Notes under the pieces: generated by a model
Databases searched by the model: none
Told to the model about the DNA's origin: nothing
What the model saw: only the letters and a program-made list of their open reading frames with translations
Assembly (NCBI GenBank): GCA_014905825.1
Contig: JACGCN010000006.1
Coordinates: 1,984,001-2,048,000, forward strand
Length of the DNA: 64,000 bases
Source: Lyophyllum atratum
Taxonomy: Eukaryota; Basidiomycota; Agaricomycetes; Agaricales; Lyophyllaceae
Reading direction: 5' to 3'
Translations under genes and position numbers: made by a program
Part shown: positions 1 to 12,001 of the stretch, piece after piece
Layout: every line of letters starts with the position of its first letter
Position numbering within the stretch: the first letter of the stretch is position 1

Positions 1-785
1 GTGCCCTCTAGCACCCACTACCCTACTGCCGCACTGTCTCAGATGGCATATGGCAGCAGCAAAGCTTACGGTTCTTGCCTTTGAACTCAAGCTCGTAGTC
101 AAGTGCTTACGATCCGTCAGGTCCTGCATGTGGAAAATGCTTCAACTTGACGCTTCTGAATCCCGTTACAGTAGATCCTCCATTCTACCCTAACGTCACC
201 AAGTCTATTGTGATAAAAATCACCGACTTGTGCCCGTTGTCGAAAGATGGATGGTGTTCTGGGACGAAAAATAAGCGTAACTCGTGAGCTTATTTCCTCA
301 CCTCGAAAATATGAGAGATCATGATACACATACCTCTTGTAGTGCTGGACAGTATCTGAACTTTGATCTTGCATACCCCTCACAAGCGATACCAGATGAT
401 TTCTTCCCTTCTAATGAGGCTTTGTATGGCTATAAAGTGTGTACACAGCTGCGTACTCTCTTGTCACATCAAACTCATCAAGGTCAGGATTTTGGAGTCT
501 GGAATATCTCATACCAAACTGTATCGTGTGACCCCAACTGGGCAGGCTTCCAAGAACCTGCTGCTTTGGGAAGTGTCACCAGTCTTGGCCCAGAGGGCGT
601 GTGCTGTCCAGCGAACCCTACGGTCAGTATTATCGCTACCTCGTTTGAAGACGATTCTGAAAATATGGCAGGGTAACATAAATGACACTTGTGTCTCGTA
701 CTCCGATCAAAATGGATTACCGTCAGTTTTCATCTATTTTAATGAGCATACACCGTTTGAAGGAGCTTCCAATGAACAGACCTGA
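1..785 (+). CDS. Endoglucanase V-like / expansin-like DPBB protein, 5' partial
   Basis: This is the 3' part of a secreted carbohydrate-active protein of the RlpA-like double-psi beta-barrel group (GH45-like, often called endoglucanase V-like in basidiomycetes). The start lies before the window. Reading exons 1-70, 121-283, 343-436, 488-622 and 672-785 gives one open frame across four short GT-AG introns. It contains the family stretches YGPACGKCFNLTLLNP, KITDLCP and GWCSGT, then FDLAYPS, DDFFPSN and FGVWNISY. Paired cysteines (ACGKC, DLCP, GVCCP, DTC) fit disulfides of an extracellular fold. The frame closes with TGA at 783-785. A role in loosening or cutting plant cell-wall glucan is inferred from the family. 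Whether the catalytic acids of true GH45 enzymes are present cannot be judged without the missing N-terminus. Confidence 0.85.
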
Positions 786-1061
786 CTCAATACCCAGTAT
801 CGGGCAAGCATTCAATTGCAATCCCACCAGATTTTTCCTCTTACTTCATAGCGCACTGTATCTCTTTGCATATATAGTCTACTAACAGAACGATAGATCC
901 CTTCCGATACCCTCGTATTATGTCCTGTGTCCGTGGTCAGACAATCATTTCCTAGAGGATACCACTACCTTATCACAGCCGATTGGCAGTCCAGGCTCAG
1001 TGCGCCTCACCAGCTACAAGGAACAATCGCGAGATGTTCTCAGGTCGCGACTAATTCAACC

Positions 1062-2664
1062 TTACTGCGCAAGGCCTCCCTCGCTACCAAGGTGGCGATA
1101 CTGGGCATCCTTCCTATGAGAAAGAATACGGTGCATGTATCGCGCACCTCCAAGCCGCACAAACACAGCAGCCATTACTGCAACACCGCCAAAGGCAAGG
1201 GCGAGGGTTCCGAACGAGAGATATTGGTATCCGTGCATACCAGCGGTGGAAGTCACAGCAGAGTCTGAAGGGGATGTCGCATCCACTGTAGCGTTTTCTG
1301 AGCTCTCAGTCTTCGTTGCTGGCGATGTACCAGTAAGAGCGGGACCCTGTTGACAACCAACCGGCATTTTATTCGTATGGTATATATTTTGCATAAATAA
1401 AGCTGATTAGAGCTCAACGTGGGGAGGTACCTCAGTGGCCTGGGTTGTCTCTGCCTCTGCCTCCACTTCAAGCTAAAGAAAGATGTTTGAGCACCATGGA
1501 AACACCGAGGAGAAGAAAACTTACCTCGCCGGAGTCAGCAATGAGGACATCTTCGACGGGGCGGTCTTGGCGGCCTTTAGCGACATTTTCTAATGTAACA
1601 GTTGAGATGGAAATCAATAGTCGTGATAGAACGCGATGACGACGCACCGATTTCGTGGATGATGTCCATGCCCTCCATTACGCGGCCAAAGACAACCTGT
1701 TCGAAGCTTCAGACACCCTGATAGAAGACAGAAAACATTAAGAGCTGACATGTTTGCCGTCCAACCAGCTAGTCACAACAGTGCAGATGAACTGCGAAGC
1801 ATGAGTCAGAACATGGTGAATGATGAGCAGTAGTACTAGAATACGAACAAATTGGGAGCCTATGGGAGTGACAGAGTCAGGTATCCGATACATCACGGAT
1901 TGGATTTTAAGACTTACCGTTGGTGTCCTTGCCTGCGTTTGCCATAGAAAGAGTGCCGGGACCGGTGTGGCGGAGTTTACTATGGAGTAGATTAGCTTCA
2001 ACAAAGCAAGTGATGTTTCGTAAACCTACAAGTTCTCATCTGCGAACTTGGCACCATAGATTGACTGGGAGAGCATCGTTGAGTGGAGGTCATTGAAAAA
2101 AGCAGGTATACTACCTTTCCACCAGTACCGTCACCGTTTGCTAGGGTGAAAGTTAGGAATGAGGGGATTGCGCATTGCTCAAAAGGACTTACTGAAGTCA
2201 CCACCTTGGATCCTATCAGAGTTAAGTCAGGGAGGAGTTCTGGCAATGTATGGCAGGATTCACACACATGAAATCCTTAATCACCCGGTGGAACTTGGAG
2301 CCTTTATAGCCAAACCCGAGTTCCTTTCCTTCTTTGTCCTTACCAGTGGCCAAAGCACGGAAGTTCTCTGCGGTTTTGGGAACACTCTGGCAAAGAAATA
2401 TTTTATAGTCCCACTCTGGAGGGCCAAGAGAGAAGGAAGACGTACACCTCCATAAAGCCCCATGACAACTGCACCAGATGTTAGTGTAATTGCCAGACAC
2501 CTGGAGTGAGAGAACTTACCTCGGCCCAAAGGCTTGCCTCCATGGGTGATGTCAAAGTAGACCTTGTTGGTGACTCTGGGTTGCTTCGCGGCGTCAACAG
2601 ATTGGGCGCAGAACAAGGCTGCAATGGAGACGACAACAAAAGCGAGGGAGATGCGTCCGAACAT
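1062..2664 (-). CDS. ER cyclophilin B (peptidyl-prolyl isomerase)
   Basis: Peptidyl-prolyl cis-trans isomerase of the secretory pathway. ATG at 2664 opens a signal peptide ([18 protein letters not shown], cleavage near VDA-A), followed by the cyclophilin domain starting TNKVYFDI. Active-site residues are present: FHRVIKDFM (Arg and Phe), GSQFFI (Gln and Phe), [11 protein letters not shown] (Trp and His). I reconstruct 12-13 small exons in about 1.3 kb. They include a 21-nt exon (2448-2468) and an 11-nt exon (1849-1859) that supplies the catalytic Gln. Two C-termini are possible. Reading through the last intron ends in HVEL at 1407, an HDEL-like retrieval signal. Splicing 1347-1430 instead adds a Ser/Thr-rich linker and a hydrophobic helix ([20 protein letters not shown]), ending at 1062. 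Convergent with the DPBB gene. The family call is firm; the C-terminus is not settled. Confidence 0.9.
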
Positions 2665-2952
2665 GGTGGTAGTGGGTAATATTAACTTGGACTCAGAGAA
2701 CGGGTTCTGCCACTGGCGACGTGGCGATGGGAATATGAGAATGATCACGTGATGATCAAGCGTATAATCCCATCTTCGCGAAGGTCGACTTATAACAAGG
2801 AAGAAGTCTTGGCGACAATTTCCTAGGATCCTAAATTCAGTCTTCGACCGTGTGTTCCCAAAATCTATACATTTCAGGACTCGCTATTGCAGGATCAGGG
2901 TGGAAGTTCCGGCTACGTATTCTAGAAGGTTGAAACGAGAATTCACGGTCCC

Positions 2953-5524
2953 TCAGCGAGACCCGTGAACCAGTCTTGCTAACGCATCACCCCCCGGGAT
3001 CTGGAACTCTGAAGATCCACTGCTCATCATCACACCACCCTTCTTCGTCAAACGGCCTTGGGCTCGCACGACGGCCTGCATACGCTTCTCCGCTTCGCCA
3101 CTGTGGTCGATTTCCCACTTGTCGCCCTTTTCCCTAGGCTTTCGTTCTTTTTGCGCTGGAGGACCATCTTTTGATTTGCGTCCTGTGCCCAGGCCGTTTG
3201 TAACAGCCCTAGGAGCATCCCTGAGGGCGAATGATTTTGCCAGATGACCTAGATGTAGATGCCGAATGTGGAACATGTGTTTCTCGTTGGCAGGATGAGT
3301 GGCATATGCCCTCATATGGGAGAGATATGCTTTGCGAGCAAATCCAGCGTTCTAAGCAAACGAAGCGATGTCAGCTTGTGCTCAACAGCCACACATGAGA
3401 GACTGACTTCTTTTTTCCTTAGCACCCAGCGCTCGAAAGCAAGCTGTACATCAGTCGCTCGCTCTTCGTACTCGATGCCCTTCCCTCCAAACCCAGCCTT
3501 TAAGATGCTGTCCATCCCTACTCCAGTCATGGCGATATTACGTTTCTCGTCGCCGATGTCCTCTTCCCCTCGCATTTTCCCTTCAACCCACTTTACCCAC
3601 TCCGATTCGCTTGGGGAAACAATACTCCAGGCTTCTCCGCCTTTTCCAGCACGGGCAGTACGGCCCACGCGATGCACATATTCTGTGGCACCTCCTTCAG
3701 TTGGCAGATCGTATTGAACGACTGCTCGAACAAGGGGTAGGTCGAGACCGCGGGATGCAACTGAGGTGCACAGAAGGACCGATGAGGAGGACGCATCAAC
3801 TGCTTTTGTCTTAGCAGAGGCGGCTCCGGAGAATCCACGAAGGGACGCGAGACGAGTCGGAGTGGGTAGGGAACCGTGCAGGCGATAGATGGACGTGTCA
3901 GGGAGAAGGGAGTTCCGCACTTCCACTTTTTCGCCTCTTGAGGCAGGCTCGTCTGCGTCCTCATCGTCCTCGTCGCCGTCGCTGTCACCCTCCACCTCCT
4001 TCTTCTCCTCAGCTTGTTCGTTCCCGTCCATGACAGAGCCACCCAAAAGATTCCAATGGAAATCCACCGAGTCGGTGCAACTCATGAAGACGACAATTTT
4101 GATGCCTCGACGGCCTGGGGATTGGGCGATCAGAGAACGAAGCAAAGCGACGAGCGCAACGAGACGAAGTTTGAGGGGAACGATGACGTATTTTTGCGCC
4201 AGTTGGGAAGGCGGTGTGAATTTTTCGGGTCCTGCGACGGCCTCTGTACCTTCACCTTCAGCAGACCCGGAAGCCAGGTTCGTTGGGAATGGTTTGTCGA
4301 CCTCGGTGGCTTTCACCATCAGAGGGTTGATCAACGTCGTGCCGGCTAACTTCTGGACATTCTCCTCAATGGTTGCTGAGCAAAGGACTGTTCTTCGACG
4401 CCGTTCCCAATCCCATCCACCCACCTCCATGCTCTTGCCTTCCTGAACTGCCGCTAAAGCCAGCTTCCTTCGGCCATCCAAACCTTTCATAATGCCATCA
4501 ATGGTCTCCTCGAAACCCAAATCCATCAGCCGGTCGGCTTCGTCAAGAACAAGCCAGCGACACTTCGCGACATTGAATGATGATGTATTCTGAAGATGAT
4601 CGAGCAACCGTCCGGGTGTTGACACAAGGATTGGGATCCCTTTCCTGAGGCGGGCTTTTTCGTGAGTGCGTGTAGCACCTCCAGTAAGTAGCCCCGACAC
4701 AAGCCAACGCGTCAGGCGTGCAGAAGACGCGCCAGGATCTTCCGCAGATTCATCTTCAGGCCGCAAACGGAGCTGGAGCAAAGTTTCCAGGACGTCGGAT
4801 ATTTGTTTCGCGAGTTCACGGGTGGGCGCAATAATTATCGCCAGTGTACCTATAGAACGATCGATGTATGACAGGGAGCTTAGCGGGAGGAGATCTTGTA
4901 ATATCGGGAGGAGGAATGACAGTGTTTTGCCTGAGCCGGTTTGGGATTGAATAAAGACATCTCTAAGACTGTTATTGTCGGAAGGGGTGGTCAGGAGAGC
5001 TGGTAAGGCTGAACGTTGTATTGACGTAGGTTTCGTTATTTTCATCTTGGCTGTAAGATGTGAAACTATGAGCGGATCAAGACCAAGCCCTGCAAAGTTG
5101 GACGAGTCAAGAGGAGCATTGCTGGGGGAGCTAGTAGGTTTTGGCCGAGTAAGTTGGACAGGTGCCTCGACCTTCGGATTATAGGAAAAGAGGGAGGATA
5201 TGATTTGGGTGGGCCGAGTACTTGAAGCGGGCCGGCTCTGGGGTGCTTGAGTGGATGTGGACGGTTCTTTTTCCTTACGAGGTCGTTTGGCAGGGCGCGG
5301 GTCTATGTCCTGCGCTGGTACATGCTGGTGGGCACCTTTCTCGTCTGGTCGCGCCTTTCTCTTTACAACTCTTTTGGCCTTCAATCTGGTCGAATAATTA
5401 GCGCAAGCCATGTAGCGAGACATAGAAGGCACCTATCAGTCCATCTCCCACCCTTCTTTGCATTCTCGTGCTTGGAGACTATGTGGTCGTCGACGGCGAG
5501 ATTAAGCACGAGTCCGTCGTCCAT
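2953..5524 (-). CDS. DBP7: DEAD-box ATP-dependent RNA helicase Dbp7
   Basis: Nucleolar RNA helicase for 60S ribosome assembly. Three exons. A short first exon starts at the ATG at 5524 (MDDGLVLNL...GGRWTDR) and is joined by an intron ending just before LKAKRVVKR. The long second exon holds the core, and the third carries [20 protein letters not shown] and a basic tail ending at 2953. Helicase motifs in order: Q motif region ([11 protein letters not shown]), [54 protein letters not shown] and [10 protein letters not shown]. Acidic and low-complexity inserts ([16 protein letters not shown]) between the RecA lobes are typical of Dbp7. The GGRWTD block at the first splice junction is what fixes the upstream start over internal methionines. 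The frame is intact throughout. Divergent from ESA1 across 141 bp. Confidence 0.95.
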
Positions 5525-5665
5525 TATCGAGCCAATGCGGCCAGGAACTTGAAAATCTGAAAGATGCCGCAAATCTGGCTGAGTCAGCACACTGAGTCAT
5601 CCTCAACAAAAGGTATTCATCGCAAGTCCCATTCAACATTCATTGATTGAAATTCAAGTTGGTGA
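5525..5665. promoter_or_regulatory. Bidirectional DBP7/ESA1 promoter region
   Basis: Only 141 bp separate the start codons of DBP7 (minus) and ESA1 (plus), so both 5' UTRs and both promoters must lie here or overlap the coding ends. I see no clear TATA box. The role is inferred from gene orientation alone. Confidence 0.6.
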
Positions 5666-7481
<1,816 letters not shown>

Positions 7482-7588
7482 TTATAAAGGGACATTTTTG
7501 CGTGTAAACGGTATTCTTGTAGTAAAAGGTGTATTCTAAAGGCTTCGAATTAATTGTATGGTTTGGCGATACTCACATGTGCAAGGAA

Positions 7589-8297
7589 TCATTCTGCCGT
7601 TTCATGCCCCTCTCTGACCCGCTGCCGCAGCCCATCATCGTGTTCCTGTCCAGATGCCTTGCCTTCCTCGCAATGCAGAGTTTTACGAGTCATGATGGGT
7701 GAAGGAGGCCGAGATGTCGCCGGGGAAAACACGCCGACGCCCGACAGTTTCAAGTTGTCGCCATCTGAAGCATAGAATGCATGTGGTTGGGAAGCTCCCA
7801 GATAGCTAAGTGAGTCTCGACTTTCGGAATGAGCCTGTGAAAGGCCGCTGGGCCGCTTGTTGTGAAGGATGTGTTCGGTGGGAGACCCTGGCGAACGGTC
7901 CGAATCAGTGAATGGCGAACTAGTTCCTTCGATACGAATGGTGGGTGTGCTCGCGTTCTTATGAAGAGTTACTATGTCGCTTGTGGATGCTCGGACGTCG
8001 TCGATCACACCGAGTGTCCGTGCGATGCCATAAGATGATATATCCTAGAGTAACTTTTTTGAGAACACGTAAACAAAGACAAGTGACAAGACCTACCAGC
8101 AAAGCTAGAACGATAATGGGAAGGCTAACAAGGATCGCGAGGATACGGCAGATGGACGCGATTCTGTTTACCCAGGAGTTGGGTGGGTAATTCCACAAGT
8201 ACTGGATGTAGTAGTTCCACAGCGTAGCAGGATATGAAGAGGGGGGAAGCTGGTTGAATTGATGCGAAACATCGAGGAAGTAACTTGAGATGTTCAT
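7589..8297 (-). CDS. Small single-pass membrane protein of unknown function
   Basis: I do not recognise a named family. Two exons: the first starts at ATG 8297 (MNISSYFLDVSHQFNQLPPSSYP), and the second continues in frame after a GT-AG intron of about 50 nt (GTAGGT...CTAG). The spliced protein is about 220 residues. The N-terminal third is compact and aromatic-rich (LWNYYIQYLWNYPPNSWVN) and leads into one hydrophobic helix (ICRILAILVSLPIIVLALL). It is followed by DISSYGIARTLGVIDD and a Ser/Pro-rich tail with possible phosphosites (SRPPSPIMTRK). The ordered N-terminus with a disordered tail suggests a membrane-anchored protein with a cytosolic or nucleoplasmic tail, but the topology is a guess. 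Convergent with ESA1, 107 bp apart. Confidence 0.7.
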
Positions 8298-8592
8298 GGT
8301 TATAGGGGAAAGTTGTTGCTCATGGGCGTTCGGAATGAGTTGAACCGATCAAACTTTCCAATTGACAATTGTTCTCCGAAGGCGGGTGCGAAATGTATTC
8401 ATCAGTTTGTAAATTTAATGTCCTGTGAGCTACATCATATATAATACGAGGGACCGGTTGAGAATATAACGGGATATCCTATGTAAAATTCTGGTAACAC
8501 AAAGCGTAGATAGAGGGGTAAGGGCAGCGAGATCCAGTAAAACAGCAAATCGACGAAACAAAAGTACACAAGACGTATGACAAGGGATGACA

Positions 8593-11500
8593 CTAAGGAT
8601 ACATGGTATTAGAGGGGAAAACGACACCGTCTGACCGAATTAGAATGATAGGCCGACGCTTAGCAGATTGGGACTCTGGTGGCAGGCATCCCAGAACTTC
8701 GGTACACCGGACCTCGGCGTAGGGTGAGGGCTCGGAACCGAAGAAAACGCTGACAGGGTCATTCTTCGAGAAGTTCTCGCCGTAGACGGTCAACATCTTT
8801 GACGCATGTGGGTTAGGTTTGGAGAGGACTGCACGCGAAGAGGCGCAGTTGGACTTCGGTGCTTCAGCAGCACGATCGGGAGGGAGGTACTTGACGACGC
8901 CGGGGAATGGTGTCACAGGCTTGGACGGTATGGGGAAGGAACCCGTCTGAGGAGCGTGCTGGTTGTCGAAGAGGACCGGAGGGACGTAGAAATTGTACCG
9001 GATTTGGTCTGTAAACGAAAATGATGAGCCATCGATCACGCCACACGATGCTCATATAGTTGCTTACCGGTACCAACAATCGTCCACACGCTCGTTTCGC
9101 CGATGTCGACCTGCCATAATGCACCGGAAGCAGCACCTGCATCGCTCGACGATCCTCGCCTACTGGAGGATACTGAACCAGCCGAGCTCGGCCGGCGACG
9201 GCCTTTAGGGACGTTTTTGGTGATGCCGCCTGCGCTCGATGACGATCGCTTCGGAGGCTTCTTGACGCGACCACCGTCATTCGAGAGGAACTCCGAAGAC
9301 GCTGCTGATGGCGATGCGGGTGCACTGCCCGTCGATCCAGTTCCAAAGTATTCGCTACTGGTCGACGACGCGTTCGAGGCAATCGGGGAACCAGGGAGTG
9401 CAGGAGAATTGGAACCTGTGCCTTGAGGGTTGTTCCACTGCCGACCATCGATGGGACGATAGGTATTAACCTTCTCGCCCATGCACGACAAGAATGCGCC
9501 CGTCAGACCAGGAGTACCAGGTTCTGGCATGCCTTTGGTGTTGTCATAGACTTCAAAGGCAATTTTGTGAAGCTGAGACACAGGATCACCACAGACTTCG
9601 CCAGCTGAGCAGTAATGATCGGCAACACCTTTCGCGCCCTCTTGGAGGCCGCCACCGACGACTGTGGTTTGGTGATCGACTTTTCGGATGATCAGAACAG
9701 GACTGACGACACCAGACGTCAAGCATTGCAATACCACTGTCTGGTTGTAGTAGATGGGAATTTGAGAGCCATTGTTCGAGAATGGTATCGCATTTGGAGG
9801 TGGAGAAGGGTAGTCGGCTTGCGGGGGTGGCGGTGGCGGAGCATCGATGCCTCCAGCAGGTTTATTCACGTCAACGATGTACATGACAAATGGATCTACA
9901 AGGCAAGTCAGCATGGAAAGATGGTGGGAAAGCTGTCGGTGCGACTTGCTTACCCCAACTGGCAGTTCGAGCAATGAAAGAAGGTGTCGTCGATCGAGAT
10001 CGCTGGTCCAGGCCCATTAACGGAGCCCCGTCGGAACCTTTGAACGAGGAGCCTGATCCAGAAACACAAAGATACTTTGTGGAAACGGTCTGGGACCGGA
10101 GACGGTGGAACAAGGAGATCGTGGACCCATGATTGATACACACTGTCAAACGAAGGCAGAATTTTTAGCCAAAGTATAATAGGCTGGTCTAAAAACAAAC
10201 TGACACTCGAGATTTTTGGCGCTTTGCCTCTTCTTGCTGGGCTTACTGATCACTTTAATTGGTCGACTGGGGAAGACACCAATAACACGTTCGGGTTCGT
10301 CATCCGACGCAGGTGCAGTGATCTTGACAAGCGCTTCGACCTTTTTCTTTTTCTCGTCGACGTCCGAGATGAAGAGTTGTTTTCCGACGCAGCGCCCGAT
10401 GTAGGTGGTGCCTGTTGGGGGGTCACTTACATCGAACGACTTGCCCGATGAGCCTGTCCACTCGATAGAACCTTCCTGAGGCGCGGGCTCCCCAGAGATC
10501 GATACCACGACGCGTGGTGGGCACAACTTGGGATCTTCACCGCGGCGTACAACATCAGTCCACCAGGAATTTCCAATCATGATGGCAGTTGGTGGCGGGC
10601 AGAGGAATCTGCCATAAATGAAAATACGTTGAGATACGATGTGCAGACGCAATCTGATAGTCACGAACCTTTTTTCTGTACCATATGATTTCTGCGCGAC
10701 TTTGCTTGACATGACGATAACCGTACGTTCACCGAACGCAAGTCGGTTGGGGGTGCGGACGTACTGGTCGAGGTACGGTCTGAGGCCGCTCAATATTAGA
10801 ATTAAACCAAGATATAAATAAGTCTAGCTTACCGAATGAATGTCTGGAGATCGTTGGATGCTCCCATGATCGAATGGCCTTGAAGTTTCATTCGAGCTAA
10901 GGTCTCGTCGACGGTAGGCATGCGAAGAGACAGATCTTGATGGGGATTCGGTCCCAGATAATGGGGCATGTCCTCATAGCCTGGAACACCGCCATCTCGG
11001 AAAGAGTTGGTAGCGTGTGGAGGTATACCACGCAGAATGTCGGACGAAGGTACATGAGAAGGCACTGTACTTGGTGGCCCGGCAGAATGGTTGAAGCGAC
11101 TGTCAGGCGGGAAACGACCCAGGCGATCTTGAAAGTGTTGGAGGGCGGAAGGCGGGAAAGGAAGGTTTGGGTTCATACTCCCAATACCATATTCCTCAAT
11201 TAAATCGGATTGATAGCCGCTGGACGATATTGTCGGCAAGCGTCGGTCAGGCATGTCAGGGAAATTGTGGGAAGTGAAGTCCTTGTTACCGACGTGGGAA
11301 GGAAAGTTGGAGGGATGGTGTAGACTACCAACTGGGTCGCTGGGTGTCAGAGGCGACACCTTGCCGCTGCCATAGGAAGAGGGAAGGCTGTTGACCATGT
11401 CGTAGGGATTCCCGCCGCTGGAGCCGTTGAAGGAAGGCACGGAATCACTGAACGAGGAATGGGAGTAGAGGCCATCAGAGTTGATGCCATAGTTGGGCCC

Positions 11501-12001
11501 GAGTGATGAAGAGGACGACGCGTTTGTGCGGTACCGCTGAGATGAGAAGGCGCCAGAAGACGGGCCTGGAAAAATATCAAAGTTGGGATGATCTGGGGAA
11601 TCAATGGTCTCCGAGTTATCAAAGGAATGAGAATGCAGCGGTTGATGAGTGGTGGGTGAATTTGGAGCGTCGGCTGGATGCATGTGGTATTGGTCCATGT
11701 CGGACTGGGCGTAGATATTGTGCTGGGGACTGGGGGAGAAATCTAAAGACATTTTTCTGTCCCGGGAGTAGGAGTGCTGCCCAGCTGGAGGGTTGAGGAG
11801 GTCGGCGAGATCCCAGCGGTTAAGGTCAGAGGATGGAGGAATAGGTCGAGGCGCGACAGACGGATTACCGTGACTGCCGTGACTCGCGTGACCAGGACTC
11901 GCGTTGTCAACGTTCATTCCGAATTCTGATCTGCGTTCGGCAGATACCGAGGGCAGCAAGGGAGGCAGCGTCGCGGAGGTGTTCCAACCACCTGTGGCCA
12001 T
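8593..12001 (-). CDS. CSL (CBF1/RBP-Jk/Su(H)/LAG-1) family transcription factor
   Basis: Sequence-specific DNA-binding regulator of the CSL family, which in fungi acts without Notch. Six exons. Exon 1 (10833-12001) encodes a long disordered N-terminus rich in Ser, Pro and His. The LAG1 Rel-like domain spans its end and the next exons: GLRPYLDQYVRTPN, RTVIVMSSKVAQKSYGTEKRF and LCPPPTAIMIG. The beta-trefoil domain follows (INHGSTISLFHRLRSQTVSTKYL, WDPFVMYIVDV). A Ser-rich insert of over 100 residues comes before the C-terminal Rel-like part (ETSVWTIVGTDQIRYNFYVPPVLF) and the end at TAG 8593-8595. All five introns are GT-AG and in phase. ATG 12001 is the first methionine of the open exon; further 5' exons are possible. 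The long N-terminus and insert recall the larger fungal CSL class, an assignment from memory. Confidence 0.92.

Noticed and set aside
8864..9448. 194-residue Arg-rich open frame overlapping the CSL gene
   Set aside because: Same strand but different frame from CSL exons that carry clear domain motifs; composition typical of an out-of-frame shadow.
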